Origin: Nematopogon swammerdamellus
Taxonomy: Eukaryota; Arthropoda; Insecta; Lepidoptera; Adelidae
Direction of reading: 5' to 3'
Length of the DNA stretch: 64,000 nucleotides
Assembly: GCA_946902875.1 (NCBI GenBank)
Contig: OX336338.1
Location: 9,663,971 to 9,727,970, forward strand
This document shows positions 22,607 through 33,592 of this stretch, piece by piece; the first letter of the stretch is position 1; every line of letters starts with the position of its first letter. The position numbers and the translations under genes are program-made. Below the pieces are notes generated by a model. It saw only the letters and a program-made list of their open reading frames with translations, was not told where the DNA came from and ran no database searches.

Positions 22607-22865
22607 TACAAATTTAAAAAAGCCCGACCCTTAAAAAAATCCCGACCCTTAAAAAGTCAAATATAATTTCCGTTTACTGACTTAAAGGTAGCCGGGAGTG
22701 GATGGATGAGAAGAGCGGAAGACCGCGTGTGGTGGCGTGCCTTGGGAGAGGCCTATGTCCAGCAGTGGACCGATACAGGCTGATGATGATGATGATGATG
22801 ATGATGATGACTTAAAGGGGTCGGGGGCCGCTAAGTAAATTCCCGCGCTGCTCTGAGTTTTTATA
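22607..22865. mobile_element. Family D element split by a LINE insertion
   Basis: cccgacccttaaaaagtcaa ... gacttaaagg is followed after the insert by gacttaaaggggtcgggggc ... gctaagtaaat. The repeated gacttaaagg is the target duplication of the LINE at 22690-22804. Confidence 0.7.
22690..22804 (+). mobile_element. 5'-truncated LINE end with (tga)n tail
   Basis: The last codons read AEDRVWWRALGEAYVQQW TDTG and stop, the C-terminus typical of lepidopteran RTE-like LINEs. They are followed by (gat)9-10. Flanked by gacttaaagg on both sides. Confidence 0.75.
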
Positions 22866-23085
22866 TTTTCATGTAGTTAAATTAATTTTACATATTTTAT
22901 ATTCTACAAAAACTTATAAAAATACACAACATTATATTGATAATTAATCTTTATTTTCACATTTTTATCATGTACTTAAATTAATTTTACATATTTAATA
23001 TTCTACAAAAACTTATAAAAATACACTAAATTAATAAAAATCTAAATAAAAACGGTAAATAACCGCCGGCGGCGAGAGGCCGCCG
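22862..23085. repeat. Direct repeat of a LINE 3' UTR
   Basis: taaattaattttacatattt ... ctacaaaaacttataaaaat occurs twice (about 22866 and 22978). The same motif follows the GC-rich retroelement end at 59171-59290. Confidence 0.55.
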
Positions 23086-23560
23086 GGAGGTACTAGACAC
23101 GTAGGCCACCACCACCCCCATCCCGGAGAGCTCCGTATCCGTCGGACTGCGGGGCGACGTCACACAGCTCTTTTATCTTTGTTGGCCCTCTTCCGTGCGT
23201 CGCTGTTGCGCACGGCGCTGCACCGGTAGCGGAGGCTGCAAGCGCGACACAGGGCCGCGATAGCCCCAAGCTAACCGGTGGCGGCGGACTTCGTCCCGTC
23301 GTAGCTGGTGTGGCGGGGCGTGTCCCTGGTTCGTCATCCTCACCGGCAGACACGGGCGATGGATCAGCGAACCGTGGTGGATTGGGTGCGCTGGTTGCGA
23401 AAGAAGCAGCAGGTCTTGTCACTGGATCCGGCCACACCGCGAGGAGGGCGAGGCGTGTTGACTGGGACGCGCGACGTCACTTGTCCCTCCTCTGACACAG
23501 CAGCGGGGTGGTGAGGCGCTGAGGCGGTGTCGCCGGTAATCCACTGCCGAGGCTGTCGGG
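23085..23560 (-). pseudogene. GC-rich retroelement 3' coding end (family shared with 59290-59690)
   Basis: The minus frame ends KELCDVAPQSDGYGALRDGG GGGLRV and stop. The second copy ends EELRDVAPQPGGYGAFRDGG GGGL. Both are followed by the same AT-rich 3' UTR. It behaves as the 3' end of a non-LTR element; I cannot place the clade, and no catalytic motif is present. Confidence 0.5.
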
Positions 23561-23909
23561 TAACCGGTTTTATAAAATTTTAATTTTTTCAAATTTTCAG
23601 AAAAAAATTGTACCCCCTGTTAGTCTGACAGCTTTCCTTCTTAATATTATTAGTTTTTAAAGTACTCACATTTCCGATTTAAGAATTAAACTTCTAAGCA
23701 CGATAAAGTATTATAAACTGATTTTGTATCTGATTTCGCACTTTATATACTTTATGACGTCATCACGTAAAACTATCGTCCGTAAACCGACTTTACAGAC
23801 AACCAATTTTTTTCTTCAAATTATAGTCGATCGGAGTTGTTATCATGGAATGAAAGTAATAATTCGGCGCACCGAGCCACCCATATCGGTTTACTTACAT
23901 TAAAAACTA
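23561..23909. other. No feature seen
   Basis: AT-rich, nothing supported. Confidence 0.45.
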
Positions 23910-24145
23910 AAAAAAACTGTTTAAAAAACATTGTACGGACTTCAAAAAAACAACTAGAACTTAAAAAGTGTTAAATAATACTTTGATTCATATTCGGACT
24001 CTTGAGTTGAAGGCGATACAAAAGCACAAAAGGGGTCCTATAAATTTTCAGGTGTCCGAATAAATCTAAGTCAAAATATTATTTGACACTTTTAAGTTCT
24101 AGTTGTTTTTTGAAGTCGGGCAATGTTTTTAAAACATTTTTTTAT
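23910..24145. mobile_element. Foldback element, arms about 65-80 bp
   Basis: Left arm with cggacttcaaaaaaacaact then agaacttaaaaagtg. Right arm with cacttttaagttctagttgt then tttttgaagtcggg. Spacer about 85 bp. No coding content. Confidence 0.6.
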
Positions 24146-24819
24146 TTCACTCTTTTTAGCAACGAATTAAAAAGCTTTTTAGTCACTTTTTAGTTATATC
24201 ACATAACAAGTTCTGCGTAGAATTGGACGTTAAACCGACGACGTGTTTTTTCAGTGATTGGTACACACGTAACAGTCCATATCATTGTTATTTTAATATG
24301 ATGCAAGAGGTGTGTGTGGAGTAAATATCGCCCGGTCGGTACAATCGATTAACTAAACCAACTGTATCGACATAAATTGAGGCCATGTACACATCACAAG
24401 TTATAAAGCTGCCATGGACTAAGGAAAGAAAGGATATAATAACATATTAGCATATAATAGCATATTTTGGCATTGCACGGGATTTGCCCAGCAGCAGCGG
24501 TCTAAGGAATTAGGCTGTAGGCACCGGGGGGGTGGTGGACTCGGTAACGCGTGCTCGATCAACACCGATATCGAAATTAACCTACGGAGCGCATTTAACG
24601 ACCCCCTCACCCGGATAAGAGGCAACCGACGTCGGGTGGCTTACCATACAAATAAAACTCTTATAGTATTCACAATTTGAACTCAAAAACTAAGCCTTTA
24701 CGCACAACTAGATTTGTGCCTAAAGGCTTCGCTCGCTTAATAGCAAATCTGATTTAAACGCAAGTATGATAGGAAACTATCGCTTCTGTACAGATTTCGC
24801 TCGTCGCCGCCTCAGTTCA
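24146..24819. other. No feature seen
   Basis: No supported gene or repeat. Confidence 0.45.
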
Positions 24820-25045
24820 CATTGAGGGCGAGGCCGAAGGCCGAGCTATCGTTTACGTGAATGCAGGTCGGCAGTCGGCATCGCCCTAATGTCTTATGTT
24901 ATTCGTGAGAGTATATCGTTCAACTACGTAAAAGCAGCTCGGCCTTTGACCTTGCCCTTAGTGACTTACATTCTTCAAGAGAGTATTTCGTTTACGTGAC
25001 CGCAACTCGGCCTTCGGCCTAGCCCTTAGGGACTTACCGACCGAG
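24820..25045. repeat. Family R array
   Basis: gagggcgaggccgaaggccg then forward units with aagcagctcggcctttgacc and cgcaactcggccttcggcct. Confidence 0.65.
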
Positions 25046-25144
25046 CTGTCCGAAGCTACGTTAGGGAACATCCGTAAACGTGAATTGCCGCCACTTTACG
25101 CCGAAAAAGTAATATTGCCGCACTAAGACCTCCTTGACTACTTT

Positions 25145-25645
25145 TCTCGTTTTTAGGATTCCGTGTCCGTACGGAAGCCTATTACTAAGCCTACGCCATC
25201 TGTATGTCTGGCTGTCCGTCTGTCCGTCCTACTGCTGTATCTTTTGGACCGTACCTAATAGGTAGTTGGTTGAAACTTTCACAGAATATGTGTTATTATG
25301 GCGGCTATAAAAAATATAAAAAGTAAAACATTAAGGCGGGCAATTATGAATAAAACTAATAGGTACACATGTACAATTTTCTGTTTGCTCCTTGAATTCC
25401 TCTGTATGCGGTAAGTGACATTATTGATACGGGTCACCACCGTGTACGGTTTGTCCCATCTGTAAAGCAGTTTACATTCCCCAACTTTTCTTTAAAGGTA
25501 ATACATACAAGCGTCAAGCTTGGTGTGATTATATCTAGTGTAGACTCTAAAGTCAAACAAACAAAAAAATAATAAAAACCGGCCAATTATGTGGTGGTAA
25601 GGAATCCTCGGTGCGCGAGTCCGACTCGCACTTGGCCGGATTTTA
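25145..25645 (-). repeat. SINE A with extra internal sequence
   Basis: ttaggattccgtgtccgtac ... ctgtccgtctgtccgtcc ... cggtgcgcgagtccgactcg then cacttggccggatttta. An inner stretch (25340-25560) is not SINE A, so it has an insertion. Confidence 0.6.
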
Positions 25646-25869
25646 TATGTTGTTAAACCAATCCGAATGAACGTCAGCCGAAATAGTAATAAAAAAATTT
25701 AAGTTAAATTAAATGTTTGACAATATCTAGCATTGTAGCATTGACATAATAACATGGCGAGACAGTGTGGCGGCGGTACCACTGGGTGGAATCAATCCAG
25801 ACGAGCTTCCTACTATCTAGTAAGTAGTGAAAATAATTGACAGTTTCATATGAAATGTGGAACATTCAA

Positions 25870-26000
25870 CAGCAAACAGCAAAGTTTACCTTCAGCTTCA
25901 TGTCACTCATCTGGAAATGCACTTGATGCATTTGGAGGACATGACCGATCTGATCTAGGTAAGGTTCCTATGTCTAGGGCGAACATTCCTGGCCATGCTC
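25870..26000 (-). mobile_element. Possible LINE K-like relic
   Basis: Minus strand cgccctagacataggaacct followed by agatcagatcggtcatgt resembles the LINE K coding stretch at 31820-31860. No open frame. Confidence 0.35.
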
Positions 26001-26295
26001 CCATTCATTCCATCTTAATCGATCAATATCTTGATATTTTCATATTAGATGCTAATAATAAAACAGCCCTGACACGGCTGGCGGCGGCGGCGTGGGTGAT
26101 ACTGGAGAAGGTAGGTGAACGCTCGTCTCGAACCTTTTTGTGTCTGAGTGGCTTAATGGTTGGCTGTGAGGCACTGTGGCTGTCTGTCTAGTATCTACCA
26201 ATTTAGTCAACAATAAACAAATAAACTTCAGATATCTCCTTCAGACACCAATATCACCTAGAAAGACAAAACAACAAATGTTTACGTACTTAAAT

Positions 26296-26475
26296 ATAAG
26301 TAAAACCCAAAAAAAAGTCAATAATAATTTCCGTTTAGTTACTTAAGGACGTCGTGGAACTCTGAGTTTTTATACCTAGGTACCTACTTTATTTTACTTA
26401 GCGGTCCCCGGACGCCTTTAAGTAACTAAACGGAAATTATATTTAACTATTGGGGGGTTTAAAATTTGTATTTAA
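26296..26475. mobile_element. Family D element, uninterrupted palindrome
   Basis: agtcaataataatttccgtt ... cttaaggacgtcg mirrored by cggacgcctttaagtaacta ... cggaaattatatttaac. Best single copy of family D here. Confidence 0.7.
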
Positions 26476-27060
26476 ACTTTTTAAGGTAAACTTTGACCAA
26501 CATTGTTCAAAAGTGATTACACTATTCACTAGAAAATCACCTGTGTCATAAGGTGGTTTTTTTTTTTTTTTTTTTAATATTCCAATTAGTGAAGGTTCAC
26601 ATGAGAATCACCTAGAGCAAGTGGAGTTGGAAATTTGCACAACGTACCCATACTTCTCTCTTTATAATGTTCTTCCTCAACAATACAATTTTACACCTTC
26701 ATTGTGTCCTCGTAGAATTTCACGTTAGCGATAAATATATAGTTTAGTTAGATCTATCTATAGTTACAATTAGTTTACAAAAGTTTACTGATATCGCACC
26801 AGCGATTGTTGTGTTCACCGCAATATATTCCTAATACTCGTACATTATCTCTCGCATTTCGTTTCCTTCTTCCCGCCTGCAACGACGACACACGAGAATG
26901 CACCGAGTCGGTGATGTAGAGTTCTGACCTACATACGAACATTCAGCCCGGGCGGCGCCTTGTACATAGGGTATTCATAGTTTCCATCATCGGTTTTATG
27001 GAAATAATATTATCGATCATGCATCAGTAATTAAATCAAAAATCGCTCTACAGGTAAATC
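26476..27060. other. No gene seen
   Basis: Contains a run of about 19 T at 26558-26576; nothing else. Confidence 0.5.
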
Positions 27061-27142
27061 AATCTACCTACTACCCTGCCTACTTCAACTAACTGGACTG
27101 AAATCTACCTACTACCCTGCCTACTTCAACTAACTGGACTGG
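27061..27142. repeat. 41-bp tandem duplication
   Basis: aatctacctactaccctgcc plus tacttcaactaactggactg is present twice, almost identical, starting at 27061 and 27102. Confidence 0.85.
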
Positions 27143-27185
27143 ATTTTCGATCAACTTTTCTTGTTACATATTTACTTCTCGTTTC

Positions 27186-27205
27186 GTAGTCGGGTTTTAT
27201 AAAAT
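27186..27205 (+). repeat. Lone terminal repeat of the 36538 MITE family
   Basis: cgtagtcgggttttataaaa; same end at 36685-36705 and 55383-55401. Confidence 0.5.
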
Positions 27206-27267
27206 GTTTATTTTATTCATAATCATTTGAAGGAACTTCTAGGAAATCTAAAGCTAAGACCGTAACT

Positions 27268-27830
27268 AAAAAAGTAAGACCGGTGATGGAATATTGCAGT
27301 CATCTTTGGGAGGGTTCCCCTGAGTACCTTCTTTCAGCCTTGGATTCTATTCAGCGACGACCCATTCACCTCATTGATGACTCTGTACTCACAAAGGACC
27401 TTAAACCTCTAAAGCACAGACGTATCGTTGGGTCATTGAGCCTGTTTTATCGGTACTACTATGACCGCTGCTCTGATGAACTTGCTTCCCTTATCCCTCC
27501 TCCTCCTGTTCGCCTTCGCCAAACCCGCCATACTCTCGCGGAACACCCCTTTGTAGTCGACAGAAGAGTTCTTCGAACTGCACGATTCTCTAAATCGTTC
27601 TTGTGCCACACTGCAAAGGTGTGGAACGGGCTCCCAGGAAATATCTTTCCCCACTCCTACAATTCACGGATCTTCAAATCGCGGGTTAATAGCCTTTATC
27701 CCAGCAACATTAGTCCACCTCCAAGCCGGACTGGCACCTCCTCGGCGGTGAAATTGGCTGCGCCTGAGGCTTCGACCTCGGGCAGAGCCACCCAGTTCGG
27801 AAGCAATAAAAAATAACATAATATTATTAT
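27268..27830 (+). pseudogene. Jockey/CR1-type LINE, C-terminus of reverse transcriptase
   Basis: Open frame from VRPVMEYCSHLWEG through SALDSIQRRPIHLIDD, HRRIVGSLSLFYRYYYDRCS DELASLIP, KSFLCHTAKVWNGLPGNIFP and YNSRIFKSRVNSLYP. This is the block of conserved residues after the RT thumb in insect Jockey/CR1 LINEs. The endonuclease and palm are missing, so it is 5'-truncated and inactive. The last 30 codons (APEASTSGRATQFGS) recur as LINE tails at 8980-9090 and 51655-51760. The frame is intact within the fragment, so insertion may be fairly recent. Confidence 0.8.
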
Positions 27831-27899
27831 TTAATTTAGTAAGGTGGTAAGGAAAAGAGCAGGGAAATTTAGAGCACACCTCTATGGCATAGCCACCGT

Positions 27900-28560
27900 T
27901 CCAGAATCAATATGGAGGAGGCGTCCGGTGAATTCCGCTGCGTTCGCCGGCGCGCCGCGCCCACCGCCACCGCTACGCCGCCACGCACGCTACGGACGGC
28001 AGATCATAATGTATGTGTAACGCACCGCAGCGAACATTTATTGAGCTGTGCGACGACGTGCGCTGATACTGAAGTAGATTGTAGACAGTAACCAGGTGTG
28101 TGTACGCGATTGCGTAACAGCAACGGCGCAGCATCTACAATTAGGTAATTACAGGCCCGCAGATGCGTAATCACCTGAAACTGTAACGTAACCACACGCC
28201 ACTCCCGCCGCTGACGTTCACGGGCGTACTGCGAACTGCGAGCGAGCGCCCTTCGTTTCATTCGCGGTTCGCTGCAAAAAACGACTAGACCTTTATTAGG
28301 CGTCGTCGGATCGCCGCGAAGGCCACACGAACCGATCGAGGCGGCTCGCGAACCACGTCCACCCTACGTTTTAACGTTTCACAGTTACTTACATTTCGCT
28401 TTTACATTACAGTTACAACAGTTCGCAGATGAGTAACGTAGCCGTGTAGCGCAGGCAGGCGAACACGCTGTGCTTGTGCTAGAGCGTGCCTCGCCGCCCC
28501 CTCCTCCGCGCCGCCCGACAAGAAGCTGTGCCACTTTAAAACACACACACATTGGCGCTT
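27900..28560. promoter_or_regulatory. CpG-rich island, possible promoter
   Basis: Dense CpG (ggcgcgccgcgcccaccgcc, cgcgaaccacgtccacc) in AT-rich DNA with no repeat match. On the minus strand a donor-like aaat/gtaagt lies at about 28393, so a non-coding first exon reading leftward, possibly toward SCYL2, is conceivable. No core promoter element is convincing. Confidence 0.3.
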
Positions 28561-28883
28561 TTAAAGCTTATCGAAACTGTCCGAAGAAGGCAGCCAAGGC
28601 ACATTGCGCCATCATGGGCACAGATTAAATATTTAATTAATATTTTGTTTTTAACCCCTGACTAATGAGTTAGCGCACTAATGAGTTAGCCTGTCGACAT
28701 GCAATATTTCACTGCGTTGCTCACTCATCTCTAGCAAATGAACGATAACCTCAAGTCTCGAGGGAATATTATTACTGATGGGCCATTCCCAGCATCCAAT
28801 GCTAATTTAACGGAAACATGGCAGGTAATACAGATAATAAATACCTAGATGAGACACTAACATGTGCAGGAGGTGCCTGAGTA

Positions 28884-29297
28884 GGTAATAGGTTTCCGTA
28901 CCCCGTACGGAAACCTATTACTCAGCGTCTGCCTTTTTATCTGTCTATCTGTCTGTCCGTCCGTCCGTCCGTCCGTCCGTCCGTCCGATGGCTAAATCTT
29001 TGGATCCGTAATAGCTAGCCGGTTGACCGAGAGTAATGAAATTTGGCAAGAAGCAAGGTCTCACAGCACAAGTAAAGGAAAAATTGTAAATTTGTCGTTG
29101 TGCCATATAAAAAATATATTTTTGTGTATTTCAATTATACGAATGCCTGACAGTCAAACCATTGGTGTAGTTTTTATTTAGGCGTTTCGTGATTTCCAAA
29201 ACAAAATTATTTTTGTACATACATAATTAATACAAATATACTGTGTGATAGTACGGAACCCTCTCGGTGTGCAAATCCAACTGGCACAAGGCGGCTC
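28884..29297 (-). repeat. SINE A-like with (ccgt)n
   Basis: aggtttccgtaccccgtacg ... (ccgt)7-8 ... gtacggaaccctctcggtgt then gcaaatccaactggcac. A diverged B-box end. Confidence 0.65.
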
Positions 29298-29451
29298 TTT
29301 TTTTGTGGTGCACCTGGCCAGTTTGTTATGGAACCTGAGATGATTGGCTGTTTGTCTCTAACCGGCCTGGCCGATGGGCCGGGAGTCAGATAAACACAGG
29401 TAGGTATATTTATACACATGTGTACGTACATTTTACTTGATGCTATATTTT

Positions 29452-29690
29452 TTTATGTAATCCGGTATGGGTCGCAGAGTCGGAGGGGCCAAAGCACATG
29501 CTCCGACCAGCCAATATCACCTCCGAGGAGGTAGGTGCCATACCGGAGCCTCCCGGGATGGCTGGCTATACGTTACTGGACTAGAGGAGAACACACCTCG
29601 GCTGCTATGCGGCCATCTTACATCCAGCACGGTGGTACCAACACAGTCGGCTACAATTTGAGCCTACCACCTAGTAAGGGGCAAGGGAAA
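29452..29690 (-). repeat. SINE C
   Basis: tgtaatccggtatgggtcgc, atgctccgaccagccaatat, cacctccgaggaggtaggtg and ggctggctatacgttactgg, ending accacctagtaagg. Confidence 0.75.
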
Positions 29691-29971
29691 TACAGCTATG
29701 TATATAAATCAAAACAAATAAAACATTCTTATTGTTTTTTTTTTCAGTTTTTTTTTTACCAAGTGTCTGCCATTAAGGGTTTCTGAACATTCAAAATGAA
29801 TGAATGGGCGTGCAATACAGCCTTCACATGAATACAGATGTCCCGAAGAAGCGCAGCGCAACTCACATTTATAATATCAGTTTATACTGTCGCGTGTAGA
29901 GAGGGCGTGGCGTCAGTGCAATGACCATTGACGATTAGGGTACAGTGCACCGGGCATCCTACACGCCACAG

Positions 29972-30457
29972 ATAAATCACCTACTACACCCGTGATGTCA
30001 GCCCATAACACATTGGTGAGCTAGGTGCCATGTCATTGACATGATGTCAATGTTTACCGCTGGCTGCACTGAACACGAACTATTTAACTATTTACATAGC
30101 AGCTTCGACCCACCTTACGTTCAGTGCGGCGGTACCAATCCCGACGGATTAACCCTATCACCAAGTACGTTAAAAACATACATACAAACATACATACGCT
30201 TATGAAATTTGGCACACCTGTTTAGAAGCCCACATAGACTAACATATACGAATATTGTGCAGTTCGAACGATATTACATACATATACGGGTCGAATTGAC
30301 AAGTACGTTAAAAAGTACGTTAATAAAAAGGGAACGATCGATCAACCCGATCAACCTGGTCAATCGATCACCTATCCAAGTTCTGACAGCGCCCGGGTGA
30401 GCTTATCTTTCACGACCGGATGTCGATCCATCGCATCACCAAGCTACCGTGGCTGAC
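29972..30457 (-). repeat. SINE B, interrupted
   Basis: Body 29972-30167. The 5S/tRNA head (cacctatccaagttctgaca, aagctaccgtggctgacc) is at 30348-30457. About 180 bp of foreign sequence lies between. Confidence 0.7.
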
Positions 30458-30778
30458 CAAAATGTATCTGAAAAGGTGATTGAACTGAGGTTTTCGTTGA
30501 AGACCGCGTCGTATTTTACTTGAAACGAAGGACACGAGTGGGTTATTCGTAGTATATTTCTGAATAACAAACAGTATTCTTTGAATTTCTATTCAATGAA
30601 AGTTCTCTGGAAATGTTATGGCTATACCTAATCTAAGTCTAATTTGAATTCCGAGAATCTGTCATAAAATATTGCCAAAGATAAAAAAATATACTTTGTC
30701 CGTATTTATAATTTTATTAATCACTAACACTAACTTAATTTAATTATATCACCTAGTTCGCCGTAGGCAAACCAAAGC

Positions 30779-31106
30779 TTTTTTTATGAAAATTGACACA
30801 GTTGGCTACATCACCTACAACATCCGTGGTGTCAGCCCATAACACCGGGTGAACTAGGTGCCATGTCAGTGCTTCCCTTCATTTCATGTCGGCTACACTG
30901 AACTGGGAGGAAAACACGAACTATTTACATAGCCGTTTCGACCGACGTTTCATTCAGTGCGGTGGTACCAACCCGGGCAGGATAAACCCTACCACCTAGT
31001 AAGGTAAGAATGGAAGTGACCTACAGTTTTACGTGGAATACGAACCATGGTCAGCCTCTAACGGCCGAGCGGTCACCCATCCAACCAATGAGCTACCGAG
31101 GCTGAC
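30779..31106 (-). repeat. SINE B lacking the 5S core
   Basis: All parts are present, but gagcggtcacccatccaa joins directly to ccaatgagctaccgagg, so the segment matching the 5S control region is mostly deleted. Confidence 0.8.
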
Positions 31107-31254
31107 GAAGTATTCAGTTTGGTGTTGTACCTACCATAAGGTTAACTTATTTATTAATGATGATAGGTTTCTGATGGTCGAAACTGACTGTTATAAAAAG
31201 AAAGTCAAGCATTGCAATTTGTTTGTCATTTATTACGCAAGGTAAATTTCTAAA

Positions 31255-32140
31255 CCCAATGCATATCTCCCCGTGCATGTCGACCCAATGCATATCTCCC
31301 CGTGCATGTCGTGTACCGTGTGGGGCCGGTACTTAAAAAGAATAGCCCCAATGCATATCTCCCCGTGCATGTCGTGTACCGTGTGGGGCCGGTACTTAAA
31401 AAGAATAGCCCCAATGCATATCTCCCCGTGCATGTCGTAAAAGGCGACTAAGGGATAAGGACCAGATGTCGCGCTAAAGGGCGAAAGGCTAGCCACCTCT
31501 CACCTTGGCGCGGTCCTTCCACCTAGTCATGCAGCAGGTGGGTCTTCGTGCCTCACTTGCTGCTTGATAGTTATCTTGTCCGTATACTGTGCTGAACGTG
31601 GTGGTCGGTGTTGTGCTTTAATTTACCAGAGTAGGTACTTATGGGAGTGAAAGTTGGGTATGCATGAGAAGCATGAGAGCAGGATAAATGATGTCGAAAT
31701 GCGCGCGTTGAGAGGAGTATGTGTGGAATAGGAGGAGTATGTGTGTCTGTAGAATGGATGATAGGAGACTAATGAAAGAAATCTATGGAGCGAATGTTAG
31801 TGGAAGAGTCGGGAAGGGTCGCCCTAGACGCACGTACCTGGACCAGATCGGGCATGTGCTCGAAAAGGGTCACGTGCGTAGTACCCGTAACCGACGAGCA
31901 TGTATGAAGAACATTATGAGAGTGGAAGAGGCGGCAAAAGTGTGTCAGGATCGTGGCGCGTGGGGGTTGGGTTGTTTGCGTGGGTTGGGTCCGTTGTCTT
32001 TGCCTGCCCCACTGGGAGGCAGGCAGGCGTGACGTTATGTATGTGTATGTATGTATGAACTTATAGCACAACACCGATTACTCTGCTTACCCTGATTTTC
32101 GGGATACAAAAGCGTGAGTTATGTATGTATGTATGTAATT
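31255..32140 (+). mobile_element. LINE H tail with 63-bp triplication and nested LINE K
   Basis: Starts with cccaatgcatatctccccgt repeated at 31284, 31347 and 31410 (period 63). It then reads gcgactaagggataaggacc, cacctctcaccttgg and gtcatgcagcaggtgggtct. The tail resumes at 32059 (acttatagcacaacaccgat) after a LINE K insertion. Confidence 0.75.
31643..32058 (+). pseudogene. LINE K C-terminal fragment, 5'-truncated, flanked by ACTTAT
   Basis: Coding stretch with RINDVEMRALRG, RRLMKEIYGANVSGRVGKGR PRRTYLDQ, VRSTRNRRACMKN and VEEAAKVCQDRGAWG. This C-terminal pattern (DR..., G.GRPR.TW.D, RRACM, DR..W) is that of an RTE-like LINE family. It ends with a (tatg)n tail. ACTTAT occurs on both sides (31637-31642, 32059-32064), a target duplication into LINE H. 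Confidence 0.7.
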
Positions 32141-33258
32141 TCTTGCATTCAGCCCTTTACACAACAATATAGGCTGCTCGCCGTGTTTTTCGGCACAAGT
32201 AGTGAAGAATATTGAGAATTAGCAAGACGTTTAAGCACAGTTATAAAATGTAAATAGGTACCTAATTAAACAAAATAATCATGGTTCATTCAAGCATCTA
32301 TTCAATATTTCAAATATATTTTGGAAGATTACTCACTGGTCTCCTAATTGTGAAAATGTTTGAAAACTTTCCTAAAACACCAATTTGTTAAAGTGTCGTT
32401 TACTAACGGATTTCGTCCTGCGGCCGAAGGAAGAACCACTCCTTGTTTGTTTTGTAAAGTAAAATGTAAAACGCTCACGAGGATGATCATAAAAATACAA
32501 ATAAATTTCAAACTTTAGGCGAAATTACTTTTTCTTATATTGTTATTGTAAACACCACTAAAATTCTCTTAAGACTTTTGAAACGCATAGGCACATTTTA
32601 AATTTGCAATTGCTTATGTTGCCTGAAAACCACGTTTAAGCCACTCTAGGCAAGTGGTAAATAAAAATCTCGAATAAGTGGTCGGCTAAACCCTCAGTTT
32701 GAATATAATGCCTATATAGGCACTTATGTTAAAGAAATTGTATTGGCAGTCCCAATATAAATCCTCAATAAACATCAATTTATATACCATGTATTTATAT
32801 TATTCCATTGCACTAGCTAGGCAATATCCAAAATAGAGTTAAAAAGAATTTTGCAAATGAGTTACCTACATACATACGCAATTGATAGATCTATTAAATT
32901 AATTTCGTTAATGTCCACTACAGAAATATTGGAAAATAAAAGAGAAAACGGATCGCTGTCAGGGATAATTAAATTGGTATAGTTGATGGCCAATCGCTCC
33001 ACGTTGCAGAATCCCATACAGATTTGCATAATATAGTAAACACAATAAATCAACACTCCAGCTAGTGAGTCCGGCAGCGGCTTCAAAGCACTTGTGGCGC
33101 TTGGAGAGCTACTACACTGCACTAGGGACTAGCTACATAAATAATAATAATAATAAACTACCATTAATAGCATTAAACTGGTTGCCAGTAAGGTACGTAT
33201 TGAATTATATATTACGCTCACAGGCAAAACAATGAGCAAAAGGTACGATTATCTTTTC
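32141..33258. other. No feature seen
   Basis: About 1.1 kb AT-rich; (aat)n at about 33140. Confidence 0.5.
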
Positions 33259-33592
33259 TTTTTTTTTTTATGGAAACTGACACGGTTGGCTACATCACCT
33301 ACAATATCCGTGATGTCAGCCCATAACACCGGGTGAACTTGGTGCCTCGTCAGTGCTTCCCTTCCGTCGTGCCGGCTACACCGGCTACACTGAACTGGAC
33401 GGAAAACACAAACTTTTTACATAGCCGTTTCGACCGACCTATCATTCAGTGCGGTGGTACCAACGCGGGCGGGTTAAACCCTACCACCTAGTAATATAAG
33501 AAGTGAGTCATATCCCTTAGTCGCCTTTTACGACACACACGGGGAGAGATGCAGTGGGGCTATTCTTTTAAAGTACCGGCCCCACACGGTAG
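33259..33592 (-). repeat. SINE B2
   Basis: ttttttttatggaaactgac to aagtaccggccccacacggt. ctacaccgg is duplicated at about 33375. Confidence 0.8.

Noticed and set aside
23093..23437. Proline/alanine-rich host protein
   Set aside because: A second copy with the same C-terminus and 3' UTR at 59171-59690 shows it is a dispersed retroelement end.
26068..26129. 62-nt plus-strand exon candidate (NNKTALTRLAAAAWVILEK) between ttcatattag and gtaggt
   Set aside because: No family match and no partner exon, and the sequence just upstream resembles a reversed LINE K relic. Too short to trust.
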